Part shown: one piece after another, positions 34,641 to 43,735 of the stretch | Numbering within the stretch: position 1 is the stretch's first letter | Layout of the letters: each line of letters starts with the position of its first letter | Source: CAZYFH01 sp965197395 | GTDB taxonomy: Bacteria; Acidobacteriota; Vicinamibacteria; Vicinamibacterales; UBA8438 | Length of the DNA: 64,000 bases | Direction of reading: 5' to 3' | NCBI GenBank assembly: GCA_965197395.1 | Contig: CBDANB010000002.1 | Coordinates: 1 to 64,000 of the forward strand | Program-made: the position numbers and the translations under genes | The notes under the pieces: model-generated | Told to the model about the DNA's origin: nothing | Seen by the model: the letters and a program-made list of their open reading frames with translations, nothing else | The model's database searches: none

Positions 34641-36791
34641 ATGGCCTGGTGGCGTAAACCGTCGGCGCAGACACCCCGGTCCCGGTGGAACCAGGACGAC
34701 TACCACACTGCGTTCGCCGCGACCAGCAAGGCGCAGATCGAGCAGGGCGTGGCGCCGTGGCAGACGCCGTGGACGCCCGGCGCGCGCCGACGCCCCGAAA
34801 ACATCCAGACCGGCACGCCGTATCGGGGCGGCAATGCGGTCTACCTCAGTCTCACCCAAACGGCGAAGGGCTACCGCGATCACCGCTGGGCCACCTACAA
34901 ACAAATCCACGACATGGGCGGGCAGGTTCGCACAGGCGAGCAGGCCACGCACGTGCTGTTTTACAAGTTTGACGACCAGCCGGAGAAGGCGGGTGCGGCC
35001 GAGCAGGAACAGACCCGCCCGCCGATGGTCCGCGTCTACGCCGTATTCAACGTCGAACAAGCGGACCGCTTGACGCGCGACCGGCGCGACGACCAGGACA
35101 ACGAGCCCGAGTGGAAGGCCCACCAGACGGCCGAGCGGGTGATCCAAGAGAGCGGCGTACACGTCAAACATGTTCGCGGCGACCGGGCCTTTTACAACAT
35201 GCAGACCGACAAGGTGACACTCCCGGAGCGTGAGCAGCTGGCGACCGCGAACGGGTATTACCAAATTGCGATGCACGAACTCGGCCACGCGACCGGCCAC
35301 CCGGTGCGCATGGACCGCGACACGCTCAAGAACGGTGTCGGGAACTTCGGCAGCGTGGAGTACGCCCGCGAAGAACTCCGGGCCGAAATGTCGGCCATGC
35401 TGACCGGCGACTGTGTGGGCGTCGGTCACGACGGCAGCCGAGGCGCGGCGTACGTCGAGGGCTGGATCACGGCGCTGGACCACGACCCACGGGAAATCTA
35501 CAAGGCCGCCGCCGACGCCCAACACATCTCCGATTACCTCATGCGGCCGATCCGCGACCGCGAACAGGAGACCGCGCAGGAACATCGCGCGCTGGCGGAG
35601 AAATACTCGGCCGCGCGCAGTCCGCAGATCAGCTCCGCGCCGCCGGCGCGACCGCTGGACCCGCGCCCGCCCATGCCCGTGGGTGCCGACCCTGGACCTC
35701 GCGCGGATGATCGTCAACCCGAGGGTGATCCTCAGCCCCGACGGGCGCGGCGATCGCGCGCGGGTGACAAGATGACCAGCAGCCCGGCCCAGGTCGACAC
35801 GAGCCCAGCCACGGTCCCGACGTTGCAGGACCGCGCCGGCCAGCTCGCGCCCCTCGGCTGGACCGGCCGCGAGGCCGAATGGCTGGCCCTGGTCGCCTTG
35901 CATAGCGGCGCGTTTACGCGCGCGCAATGTGGGGTGTACTTCCAGGCCGGCGACGACCGCAAACGCCTGTTGCGGTTCGTCCGCGCCCTCATCGAGAAGC
36001 ACCTCGCCATCGAGGACGCACGACCCATCTTCCCCGGCGGCGCGCGGGCCGTGTTGCTCACCGGCAAGCCCGTCTATCAGGCGCTGGGCATCCCCGACGT
36101 GCGACACCGCCGGTCGAAGGCCGCCACCACGATCGTCCTCAGGCGCCGGCTCCTCTCGCTCGATTACATCCTCGAGCGGCCGACCTTCGGATGGCTCCCC
36201 ACCGAGGGCGACAAGGTGCAGCGGTTCGAGGCGCTCGGGCTGGACCGCCGCACGTTCCCGTACCGGCTGTCCGGGCCGTCCGGGACGCCGCGCTCTTTCG
36301 CGTTCAAGCTGCCGATCGCCGTGGACGATCAGGCGGCGACGTTCGTGTACGTGGACCCCGGCCAGACGACCGATAGCGAGCTGCGCGCGTGGGGTATGGC
36401 CCACGCGCCCCTGTGGGCCGCACTTCGGGCGCGGACTTTCGCCGTGCAGGTCGTCGCGGTTGGCATGGGCGCAGAGGCAGCAGACCGCGCCGCGCCAGCG
36501 CTGAAACACTGGACGCGCGACGGCGACCGCCAGGGCGCGACGGACCCTGCCGGGCCGACCCAAGCCGACCCGGACATCCGCCAGGAAATCGCCCGGATTA
36601 AGGACGCAATCAGCAGCGGTAATCATCAATTGCTGCGCGCGTTGGGCGGATTCAAGACGGCCGTAGATCGCCTGAAAGAGCTGCGCCAACTCCCCGACGG
36701 TACGCCCACCACAACGACGGCGCGAGTGGCGATTGACCGCTTCCAGATTTGGTCAACCGTTCGGCTGACTGGCCCCGAGGTTGCGATCTGA
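34641..36791 (+). CDS. ArdC-type antirestriction protein fused to a replication-relaxation-like domain
   Basis: A 716-residue frame. Residues 1-330 form an ArdC-type protein: an N-terminal ssDNA-binding domain (IEQGVAPWQTPW, GTPYRGGNAVYLSLTQTAKG) and a zinc metallopeptidase with HELGHATGH at 212-220 and a downstream EELRAEM Glu. Residues about 378-640 resemble the winged-helix replication-relaxation proteins of plasmids (LGWTGREAEWLALVALHSGA). An AGGAGGGAG site precedes the ATG at 34641. A second ATG at 35772 overlaps a stop in another frame (ATGA), which suggests that these were two coupled genes and that a frameshift in the Pro-rich linker near 35660-35700 fused them. Confidence 0.75.
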   Translation: MAWWRKPSAQTPRSRWNQDDYHTAFAATSKAQIEQGVAPWQTPWTPGARRRPENIQTGTPYRGGNAVYLSLTQTAKGYRDHRWATYKQIHDMGGQVRTGEQATHVLFYKFDDQPEKAGAAEQEQTRPPMVRVYAVFNVEQADRLTRDRRDDQDNEPEWKAHQTAERVIQESGVHVKHVRGDRAFYNMQTDKVTLPEREQLATANGYYQIAMHELGHATGHPVRMDRDTLKNGVGNFGSVEYAREELRAEMSAMLTGDCVGVGHDGSRGAAYVEGWITALDHDPREIYKAAADAQHISDYLMRPIRDREQETAQEHRALAEKYSAARSPQISSAPPARPLDPRPPMPVGADPGPRADDRQPEGDPQPRRARRSRAGDKMTSSPAQVDTSPATVPTLQDRAGQLAPLGWTGREAEWLALVALHSGAFTRAQCGVYFQAGDDRKRLLRFVRALIEKHLAIEDARPIFPGGARAVLLTGKPVYQALGIPDVRHRRSKAATTIVLRRRLLSLDYILERPTFGWLPTEGDKVQRFEALGLDRRTFPYRLSGPSGTPRSFAFKLPIAVDDQAATFVYVDPGQTTDSELRAWGMAHAPLWAALRARTFAVQVVAVGMGAEAADRAAPALKHWTRDGDRQGATDPAGPTQADPDIRQEIARIKDAISSGNHQLLRALGGFKTAVDRLKELRQLPDGTPTTTTARVAIDRFQIWSTVRLTGPEVAI

Positions 36792-36859
36792 TGTTGCCCC
36801 CGTTTCGGTCCCGTTCCGTGGCAGGGCGCAGGGCAGGCGAAATGCCACGCGGACACAAG

Positions 36860-37087
36860 GGGGGGTGTGGCAAAACGAGAGGGGGGAGTGTGGCACACCA
36901 CGCGTCCATTTATCGCTGTCCCCGTTCGTGTTTTTCGTCCTAGACCGGACGACCCGAACCGCGCCAGCGGGGAGGGACTGGACGGGAGCGACCCCCCCTT
37001 TTTGACCGCTGGCGCGGTCAGCCGATGAGGGGGGTGTGGCACCAGGTGTGGCACACCCACCCCACCGGCTGGGGGTCGCTCCCGTCT
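36860..37087. repeat. Inverted-repeat and GTGTGGCA-repeat region, candidate oriT or replication origin
   Basis: Two perfect inverted repeats are nested: GACGGGAGCGACCCCC (36981-36996) with GGGGGTCGCTCCCGTC (37071-37086), and CCGCGCCAGCGG (36959-36970) with CCGCTGGCGCGG (37006-37017). GTGTGGCA occurs four times (36865, 36888, 37034, 37046), partly as GTGTGGCACACC. It sits between the ArdC-type gene and the TraG-like gene with no coding frame. Position and structure fit an origin of transfer or iteron-type origin. Confidence 0.5.
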
Positions 37088-37157
37088 CAATTTATCCTTG
37101 CAGGAAGGCTCCCCGGCCTGCGCACGGGCCGGACGATCAGCCACACCGCGCGGCCCG

Positions 37158-38400
37158 ATGCGTGACGCACTCCTCCGCGCCTTCCTGGTCATCGGCGGCA
37201 GCAGCGCCGCGTGCGCCTGGACGTGGCCGGGCGTGTTCCCCGAGGCCGACCTCGTGGCCGTGCTCGGCCGGTATCACACGCAGAACTTTTGCACGGCCGT
37301 CGTCGCCTGGGACGACGTCGCGCCCGGCGTGGCCGTGTTCCTCACGGGCCAATTTCTCATCAGCCCGTCGCGGATCTGGTTCGCCCGGATGGGCGTCAGT
37401 TTAGGGATCCGGTCCCGCCTTCCCGCGTGGCCACTTTCGCCTACGGCGACCGGCCCGGGGATCGTCGTCGGGGAGGTCCATCACCCGGTCAGAGCCATCG
37501 AGAGCCCGACCCCGAATGGCTGACAATTCCCGAGCGCGGACTCTCTACCGGCGTGGCGATGTTCGGCGCGATCGGGTCCGGCAAGACCTCCGCCTGTCTG
37601 CACCCGTTCGCGCGCCAGCTCTTGAGCTGGCACGCGGACAATCCCGCGCAGCGACCGGCCACGCTCGTCCTGGAAGTCAAAGGCGATTTGTGCCACGACA
37701 TCCGCCGGATGCTGACCGAGTTGGACCGAGGCGGCGACGACATCGAGCTGTCCCTCGAGGGCCGGCTGACGTGGAATCCGCTGAGCGCGACGTGGCGTGA
37801 TTCGTACTCGCTCACCTCCCTCGTGGCGTCCCGGTTGAATCAACTATTCGGCAAGAGGAAAGAACCTTTCTGGCAGCAGGCGTACACGAATCTCGTCCGC
37901 TGGATCATCGAGCTGTACCGCATATTGCCGCCCGAGGACAGCAGCGACACGCCCGGATGGGTGACGCTTCGAGATGTCTATCATTGCGCCATAGACAAGG
38001 AACTTTTCGCCGCGAAGATTGAAGAAGCACAGAAATTCGCGGCCGACCGGGGCGACGAGTGGATCACCATCGACGCGCGCGAGATAGGCGACGAGGACCA
38101 GATGTTTACGCTCACCGCCATCGGGTTTTTGCCGCACCCGGGTGCGGCCTGACCGACTCCGGGCGCACCCGGACCAGCCCGTGTTGGACCACCTGAAAGC
38201 CCACAAGATCAAGTACGAGCGGGAGCGGCTCGAGAGCGCGACCGCGATGGAGATCCGGCTCAGGGTTGAAGCCGTCAATCGCTGGTACGTCCATGACTGG
38301 AACACTCTCGACAACAAGATCCGGTCGAGCATCGCTGAGGGCGTTTCCGTGTTCCTCAGCATGTTCGACCTCCCGAGTGTCACGCGCGTGTTCTGTCCGC
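37158..38400 (+). pseudogene. TraG/VirD4-like coupling ATPase, multiply frameshifted
   Basis: The ATG at 37158 opens with a membrane segment (LLRAFLVIGGSSAACAW). Frameshifts near 37420-37500 separate it from the ATPase part: PEWLTIPERGLSTGVAMFGA, Walker A AIGSGKTSACLHP (37568 onward) and TLVLEVKGDLCHDIRRML. Another shift near 38140 leads to KAHKIKYERERLESATAMEI and IAEGVSVFLSMFDLP, ending with FCPPAPP. The C-terminal half with Walker B is missing. Such ATPases bring relaxosome DNA to type IV secretion; this copy is dead. The element it belonged to includes the ArdC-type gene. Confidence 0.8.
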
Positions 38401-38620
38401 CAGCGCCGCCCGCGCCCGGCGCGGCGTCCCCGCGCTTTCGGGTCCGGCACCGGCCGATCCGGAGTCAACCGGGCCGGCGGAACCCGCCGGCCCATAACTG
38501 CTATCCGGCCGCAGCGGGCCGGGTGTGTCACCCGGAGGGCCGTAGCGGAGTATCCATGTGTCAAGTTGACCGTCTCACAGCCCCACGCGTAGCCGCGCCC
38601 TGCCCCCTTTGAGGCACCGA

Positions 38621-39000
38621 TCAGGCCGCGACGAACGGCGCGCTGTCCCGCCCGGGCCGTTCGGGAAGCCAGCAGCGGTCCTGTTCGAGCAGTGCGTTGG
38701 CCAGCACGAGGCGCTTGCGCATGACGGCGACCACCGCGACCTTCCGCGGCTTTCCCTCCGCGACGAGCTGACGGTACTTCGCGCACAGGTCCGGGTTGTA
38801 ACGGATCGCCGCCAGGGCCGGCATATGGCGCAGCCGCCGCGCCCGCGGCCGGCCGTCCTGGATGAAGCTGCGACCTTGCCACGCGCCGGACTTCCGAGTA
38901 ACGGGCGCAAGGCCTGCCAGGCTGGCGACCGCCTTGGCGTCGAGGCGGCCGAGCTCCGGTATCTGGGTTAGCAGGCCCGCCGCGCCGCCGTGGACACGCC
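38621..39000 (-). pseudogene. IS110-family transposase C-terminal fragment
   Basis: About 125 residues: LTQIPELGRLDAKAVASLAG, LAPVTRKSGAWQGRSFI, then RKVAVVAVMRKRLVLANALL, the end of a Transposase_20 domain. It differs from both other IS110 types in the window. The N-terminal two thirds are absent. Confidence 0.82.
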
Positions 39001-39283
39001 CGGCTCGTGAAGGCTCTCCGGGCGGGTTTTGGGGTTGGTGTTGCCGGAGCGGGTTTATGCCGCGTCCCGCGGGGTCTGTTCCCCGCATGAAGCCTTCGAC
39101 CGCCCCTTCAAGCTTCGCCATTCGCTCGCGCAGATTCGCGAGTTCGCGATAGATGGCGGTGGTGTCGCGGTGCAGGATCAGGTGTGACGCCAGCACGCCA
39201 GCGCCGACACCCCAGCACACCCACCCCGACTGTTGGCGGACATGTAAGAGAGCGGAAATCTGACCGGGTGTTGACGGACATGG
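39001..39283 (-). pseudogene. Coiled-coil remnant and unassigned sequence
   Basis: The minus strand reads RDTTAIYRELANLRERMAKL and EGAVEGFMRG, a coiled-coil piece of the kind found at the end of small membrane proteins, with no start or domain. The remainder up to the IS21 fragment shows nothing else. Confidence 0.35.
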
Positions 39284-40069
39284 CTACTGCCGCTTGGCTT
39301 TGGTCCGGCGTTGCTTTTGACTGAGTTCCGCCTCGCGGCGGCGAAAGCTGTCGCCTTCGAGCGCGAGAATGTCGGCATGGTGAGTGAGGCGATCGATCAG
39401 GGCGACGGCACAGGAGGCGTTGGGGAAGACGGTGTCCCAGTGTTTGAACGGGAGATTGGTCGTGATCAAGATCGCGCGGTACTCGTAGCGGCGACTGACG
39501 ATCTGAAAGAGGAGGTCTGCGGCGCGCGCATCGTAGGCCAGGTATCCGATCTCATCGATGGCGAGGAGTGTGGGCCGGGTGTAGTGCCGCAGGCGGCGTT
39601 CGAGGGCCCGCGCGGTTTCTTGCCCGTTGAGATCGAGGAGCAAGTCCGAGGCGGTGATGAAGCGGGCGGTGTGCCCGGCGAGGACCGCGGCCTGCACGAT
39701 GTTCTTGGCGAGCATGGTCTTCCCGAGCCCCTGCGCGCCGACGAGGAGCACGTTGTCGGGACGGTCGAGGAAATCGAGCGCGAGGATCCGCTCCAGGGCG
39801 GGGCGGTCGAGGGCGGTGGGCCAGTCCCAATCCCAGTCGGCCAGGGGTTTGAAGCGGCCGAGCCGGGCCGCGGTGAGGCGGCGTTCGACACTGCGCCGCT
39901 GGCGGTCCTCGAGTTCGGCGGCGACGACGCGCTCGAGCAGCACGGTGGGACTCCAGCGCCGTTGGGTGGCCTGCGCGATGAGATCGTTGAGGTCATCGGC
40001 GGTGCGCGGCCAGTTGAGCCGTCGCAGGTCACTCGCCAGGGTCGTCGGGGTCGGGTCGGGTGAGGGCAT
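39284..40069 (-). CDS. istB: IS21-family helper ATPase IstB, copy 2
   Basis: A 261-residue AAA+ ATPase with Walker A VGAQGLGKTMLAKN near residue 100, Walker B LLAIDEIGYLAYD near 170 and TTNLPFKHWDTVF. The ATG at 40069 is chosen because the family N-terminus (TLASDLRRLNWPRTADDL) begins right after it. It overlaps the end of the istA fragment by 41 bases. The ATPase appears intact but its istA is truncated, so the element cannot move alone. Confidence 0.88.
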   Translation of the reverse strand: MPSPDPTPTTLASDLRRLNWPRTADDLNDLIAQATQRRWSPTVLLERVVAAELEDRQRRSVERRLTAARLGRFKPLADWDWDWPTALDRPALERILALDFLDRPDNVLLVGAQGLGKTMLAKNIVQAAVLAGHTARFITASDLLLDLNGQETARALERRLRHYTRPTLLAIDEIGYLAYDARAADLLFQIVSRRYEYRAILITTNLPFKHWDTVFPNASCAVALIDRLTHHADILALEGDSFRRREAELSQKQRRTKAKRQ

Positions 40070-40355
40070 CGTAGGTCTCCAAGGCATGCGGCTGCACGTC
40101 GAGGTCGCGGACGCCGGGCCGGTCGGGTAACGCCAGCGGGAGCGGCGGCGTGTGGCCGCGGCGCCGCCGGCGCGTTTCGAGGATGTGGGTGATCGAGCCC
40201 GCGCCGAGGGCATCCTGGGCGAGGGCCTGGGCCACGGCGACGGTCAGTTCCGCCACGCCATAGTCATCCAGTAACGCCAGCAGGCGGACGACGTGCGGGC
40301 GCAGCGCATCCCCGCGGGTGGCCAAGCGATCAAACAGGGTGACCGTGGCGGGCAC
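40029..40355 (-). pseudogene. IstA C-terminal fragment, copy 2
   Basis: About 108 residues: ATVTLFDRLATRGDALRPHV and VAQALAQDALGAGSITHILE, the last part of an IstA-type transposase read into istB. The 5' side is cut by the DDE transposase fragment at 40.36 kb. Confidence 0.6.
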
Positions 40356-41176
40356 CGCGGTTCGACCGGAAGCGCACGAAGAAAGGGTCCAACGACGACT
40401 GGACGCATCCGCACGATCCCGACGCGAAGATCACGAAGATGAAGGACGGCCGGACGCATTTGGCGCACACCGCCGAGCACGCCGTCGATCTGGAGACCGG
40501 GGCCATCGTCGGCGTGACGGTGCAGGACGCGGACGACGGGGACACGACCACGATGGTCGAGACGCTCATCACCGCGGCCGACCACGTCGAGATGGTCCTG
40601 CCGGCCGGGGCGGGCATTGTCGAGGTCGTCGGCGACAAGGGGTATCACAGTAACGAGACCATGGTCGCGTTCCGGGAGCTGGGTATCCGCAGTTACGTGT
40701 CGGAGCCGGATAGGGGACGACGCAAGTGGACAGGGAAGGCGGCGGCCCAGCCGGCGGTCTATGCCAACCGCCGGCGGATTCGGGGCGATCGTGGGCAACG
40801 ATTGCTGCGCCAGCGCGGCGAGTTGCTCGAACGGCCCAACGCGCATCTCTACGAGACCGGGCGGCTGCGCCGGGTGCATCTGCGGCACCATCCCAACATC
40901 CTGAAGCGTGTGCTCGTCCAGGTCTGCGGCTTCAATCTCGGGCTGCTCATGCGGCAGCTGACGGGCGTCGGCACGCCGCGCAGCCTGCAAGGCCGTGCGG
41001 CGGCCGTCCGTACCGCGCTGATCGGCCTCCTGGTCGAGCTATGGGACCGTGTAAGACCTTCCTGGGCCCTGACACTCCACAATCCGTTCGTGTCGGCGGA
41101 CAACGGCGTCGCGACCGGTGAATACGAGCACTCGATCCTCAAGTTACGAATTAGCCCTTCTGCCACGGGCTGCTAG
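40356..41176 (+). pseudogene. DDE transposase C-terminal part, copy A
   Basis: About 245 residues with HDPDAKITKMKDGRTHLAHT, VGVTVQDADDGDTTTMVETL, VVGDKGYHSNETM and the YVSEPDRGRRKW and LRQRGELLERPNAHLYE blocks, as in IS4/IS1182-type transposases. The N-terminal half is missing, cut at the IstA fragment. A close relative in opposite orientation lies at 44.9-45.66 kb. Confidence 0.82.
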
Positions 41177-41589
41177 AGAAACGGTCAGAACTCGTATACG
41201 ACCTACCGGAGCCAGACGCGGACGCGCCGTCCGGTGACGGCGGCGATGGTGGCGACAGCGGAGGCGGCGACGACAGCAGCGCTGATTCAAACTGAGACAC
41301 TACCCGCCCGCCGGGCATGAGGCCGCTAGCGGCGACCGTGAGGCGACGCCCCGCTGGCGGGTGTGGCCCTGCGCCGGCGAGTGGCATCCAGCCTTCCGGC
41401 ATGCACCCGCAGCCGGGCCCGGGGTGTGCTCGTGTTCAGCGGCGTCGGCCTGCCCCGTCGCTGCGTGTGCCACGATCGCGGGCCGGTTCGTATCGGTGGC
41501 CCGTGCGTGAGCCGCGGCGCACAGGCGGGCGGTGTCCGGCCACTGCCGCCCCCGCCCCGCGGCCGCGAGCCGGGCCGCGCGCCCAACGC

Positions 41590-41990
41590 CTTCCATATTC
41601 GACGCTGCCATTCGGTGCAATAGATGCAGTAGACCGCTTTCATTCTGTCAGCACTCGCCTCGGAAACGAGAAGGTCACGCTGTTGCTTCCCGGATGACTT
41701 GACCTCGTGCTTGACCTTCAGAACGTCATCGCGTTGAAGCCGTTTTGCCTGCACCCGCATCTTCAGCGTCCACTCTTGACTGACGACGTGCCATTCCCAG
41801 TCCGCACCGTTTCTCGCCTCCCGCGGCTTCGGAAAGGTGTGAACATGGACACGCCCTGGGTGCCGCCGCCTGATTTCCAGAAGATTGGTCTCCGTAATGG
41901 TCTCTTCCCCGTAGCTCACCCACCCGTCATGCTGCGAGAACTCCAGATTGCGCGAAGTCGCGTCGCCCGCCATTACGACGTCACCGCCCT
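41590..41990 (-). pseudogene. DUF6615-type protein fragment
   Basis: The minus strand carries YGEETITETNLLEIRRRHPG, VHTFPKPREARNGADWEWHV, RVQAKRLQRDD and AVYCIYCTEW, matching DUF6615 (function unknown, with a nuclease-like ADWEW and QAK pattern). The N-terminus fades into low-complexity sequence and the C-terminal half is in other frames, so it is broken at both ends. 41177-41589 shows no other gene. Confidence 0.6.
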
Positions 41991-42056
41991 CATCGGCGAG
42001 GGCGGCATGGGCCAGGTCTATCGCGCCACCGACACGCAACTCGGCCGCACCAGATG
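41971..42056 (+). pseudogene. Ser/Thr protein kinase N-terminal scrap
   Basis: HYDVTALIGEGGMGQVYRAT and DTQLGR is the glycine-rich ATP loop of PknB-type kinases. Sequence stops matching at 42056, before the catalytic Lys. It is an orphan fragment of about 28 codons, overlapping the DUF6615 piece on the other strand at its edge. Confidence 0.8.
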
Positions 42057-42110
42057 ATCGGCGTGGTCGAGCCCAGGTAGGATAGCTGCCGTCTCTTTGG
42101 TCAATCGACA

Positions 42111-42980
42111 GTGGCCGCAACGACAAGACGACCGCCCCCCGCCATACGCCGAACCGCGCTCGCCCTGATCCTCGCGAGCCAGTTTCTGTGGCCTGCCCTC
42201 CCCGCGGGCCAACTATCTCGGCCCACGCTCGGTCAAGAAGGGAAAGACGCGCCCTGGGTCCCGACACCGCAGGTCCTCGTCGATACGATGCTCGAGATGG
42301 CGGCGATTGCCCCCACCGACTTCCTGATCGACCTTGGCTCGGGCGATGGCCGGGTGGTTATCTCGGCTGCTCGGATTGGAGCGCGGGCGATCGGCGTCGA
42401 ACTCGACGCTGGCCTGGTGGAGCTGTCGCGAAGGAACGCTGCCGAGGCCGGTGTCGCGGAGCTCACCGAGTTCATTGCCACCGATCTATTCGCGTTCGAC
42501 TTCTCACCCGCCACGGTGATCACGATGTTCCTCTTGCCCGATCTCACGCTCCGGCTCCGACCCACGCTGTTCGCCCTCAGACCTGGCACTCGGATCGTCT
42601 CGAACACGTGGGACATGCGCGGAACAGATGACGACCCGGAAGCCCCCGGATGGGACCCGGACCAGACGATCGTCCTCGACCCCTGTCCCGGCTTCTGCAC
42701 AGCCCACCTGTGGACCGTTCCAGCCAAGGTCGGGGGGATCTGGCGTATGGACGACGTGGGTGGCCAATTGCACTTGGAGCAGCGGTTTCAAACGGTGACC
42801 GGTTGGCTGGCCGCTGGTGGCCAGACGGTTCCAATAGAGGAGGGGGGCCTGAGCGGCTCCATTTTCACCTTCCGCGCCGCCGGCACCGACTACCGGGCCG
42901 AGGTTGACGACTCGACGATGCGTGGCGTCGCCCGCCGGGACAACGACACCCGTACGTGGCAGTCGCAGCGTGTGCAGTGA
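42111..42980 (+). CDS. Exported class I SAM-dependent methyltransferase
   Basis: A 289-residue protein. The start is GTG at 42111. An N-terminal signal-like segment (RTALALILASQFLWPALPAG, residues about 14-33) precedes PWVPTPQVLVDTMLEMA, and the SAM-binding motif is FLIDLGSGDGRVVISAA near residues 70-86, with GVELDAGLVE as motif II and a later TRIVSNTWDM. The core resembles FAM173-type lysine methyltransferases. A C-terminal beta-rich addition (QRFQTVTGWLAAGGQTVPIE) is less familiar. Export would be odd because SAM is cytoplasmic, so the segment may instead be a membrane anchor. Confidence 0.72.
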   Translation: MAATTRRPPPAIRRTALALILASQFLWPALPAGQLSRPTLGQEGKDAPWVPTPQVLVDTMLEMAAIAPTDFLIDLGSGDGRVVISAARIGARAIGVELDAGLVELSRRNAAEAGVAELTEFIATDLFAFDFSPATVITMFLLPDLTLRLRPTLFALRPGTRIVSNTWDMRGTDDDPEAPGWDPDQTIVLDPCPGFCTAHLWTVPAKVGGIWRMDDVGGQLHLEQRFQTVTGWLAAGGQTVPIEEGGLSGSIFTFRAAGTDYRAEVDDSTMRGVARRDNDTRTWQSQRVQ

Positions 42981-43142
42981 CCCGATAGCCATGTCTCTCA
43001 GCCCTGGCGTACGGCTCGAGCGGCACATCCTCGTTCACGATGCGGACCGACGTCGCCGCGTCGGATCCGCCGTCCGACTCCGCCCGCTCGTCGCGCAGAC
43101 GGCCCATCCGAGGTGCCCGTGGGTAACCCCACCTGTTGCGGT

Positions 43143-43718
43143 CTACGATCCCAATTCATTCGGGGACGGTGCACTTGGTCCGCTGGAATCCGATGCAGAA
43201 CGAAGGTTTTCGCCCGGCCGCGGTTCAATAGAGCGCGCGAATCCGTCGTGCAGGACACGGATACCGAGAGAGGACGGCAGGAAGGCGTCCTGATCCGGAA
43301 CCACGCCGAAAAGAAATGCGGCGCCGTTCGGCCGGATGACGAAGCCCGGAGGCGTGGCGAACAGCCAGGTCTGGCGGACCTCGGAGTCCTCGGTGGCGAC
43401 ATCGTCGAGTTCGAGAAGGTCGCCGCCGAGCGTTAGGGCCTCGATGGCGTCGTCTATGCGTTGCGGAAGAGCAGCGTGGTCGGTAGATAGGGCTTGAGTG
43501 CATTCAAGCACCGAGGCGCGCAGGGTCGCCCGGGAACATGGACAGTGCATGCCGGCGCTCCGCCGGAGAAGGCCGGCGAGCAGGACGTCGTCCACGATCC
43601 CGCCGTGCTGCTCCGGCAGGCCGAGGGTTCGGCGGCAGCCGGCGAGCACTTCACTTGCCGTCACGGATACGATCACATCTTCCACCTGCTCGGCCGAGTA
43701 GTGTCCGTGCTGTCCCAC
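43143..43718 (-). CDS. Uncharacterised protein beside an IS200 element
   Basis: About 190 residues from a GTG at 43718: an N-terminal helical part (SAEQVEDVIVSVTASEVLAG), a Cys-His patch (SAGMHCPCSRATLRASVLEC), a winged-helix-like segment (IDDAIEALTLGGDLLELDDV) and WLFATPPGFVIRPNGAAFLF. I do not recognise the family; it has the look of the N-terminal region of a larger defence-system protein and may be truncated at 43143. The start lies a few bases from the IS200 left end. Confidence 0.5.
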   Translation of the reverse strand: MGQHGHYSAEQVEDVIVSVTASEVLAGCRRTLGLPEQHGGIVDDVLLAGLLRRSAGMHCPCSRATLRASVLECTQALSTDHAALPQRIDDAIEALTLGGDLLELDDVATEDSEVRQTWLFATPPGFVIRPNGAAFLFGVVPDQDAFLPSSLGIRVLHDGFARSIEPRPGENLRSASDSSGPSAPSPNELGS

Positions 43719-43735
43719 GGAGCCGAGCCTAGTTG

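Noticed and set aside
34422..36689. Long minus-strand open frame of 755 codons over the ArdC-type gene
   Set aside because: It is the antisense shadow of a high-GC gene. The plus strand has the zinc metallopeptidase motif and a ribosome-binding site; the minus frame has no recognisable domain.
41971..42056. A functional Ser/Thr kinase gene
   Set aside because: Only the glycine-rich loop is present; the sequence leaves the family before the catalytic Lys and the methyltransferase gene begins 55 bases later.
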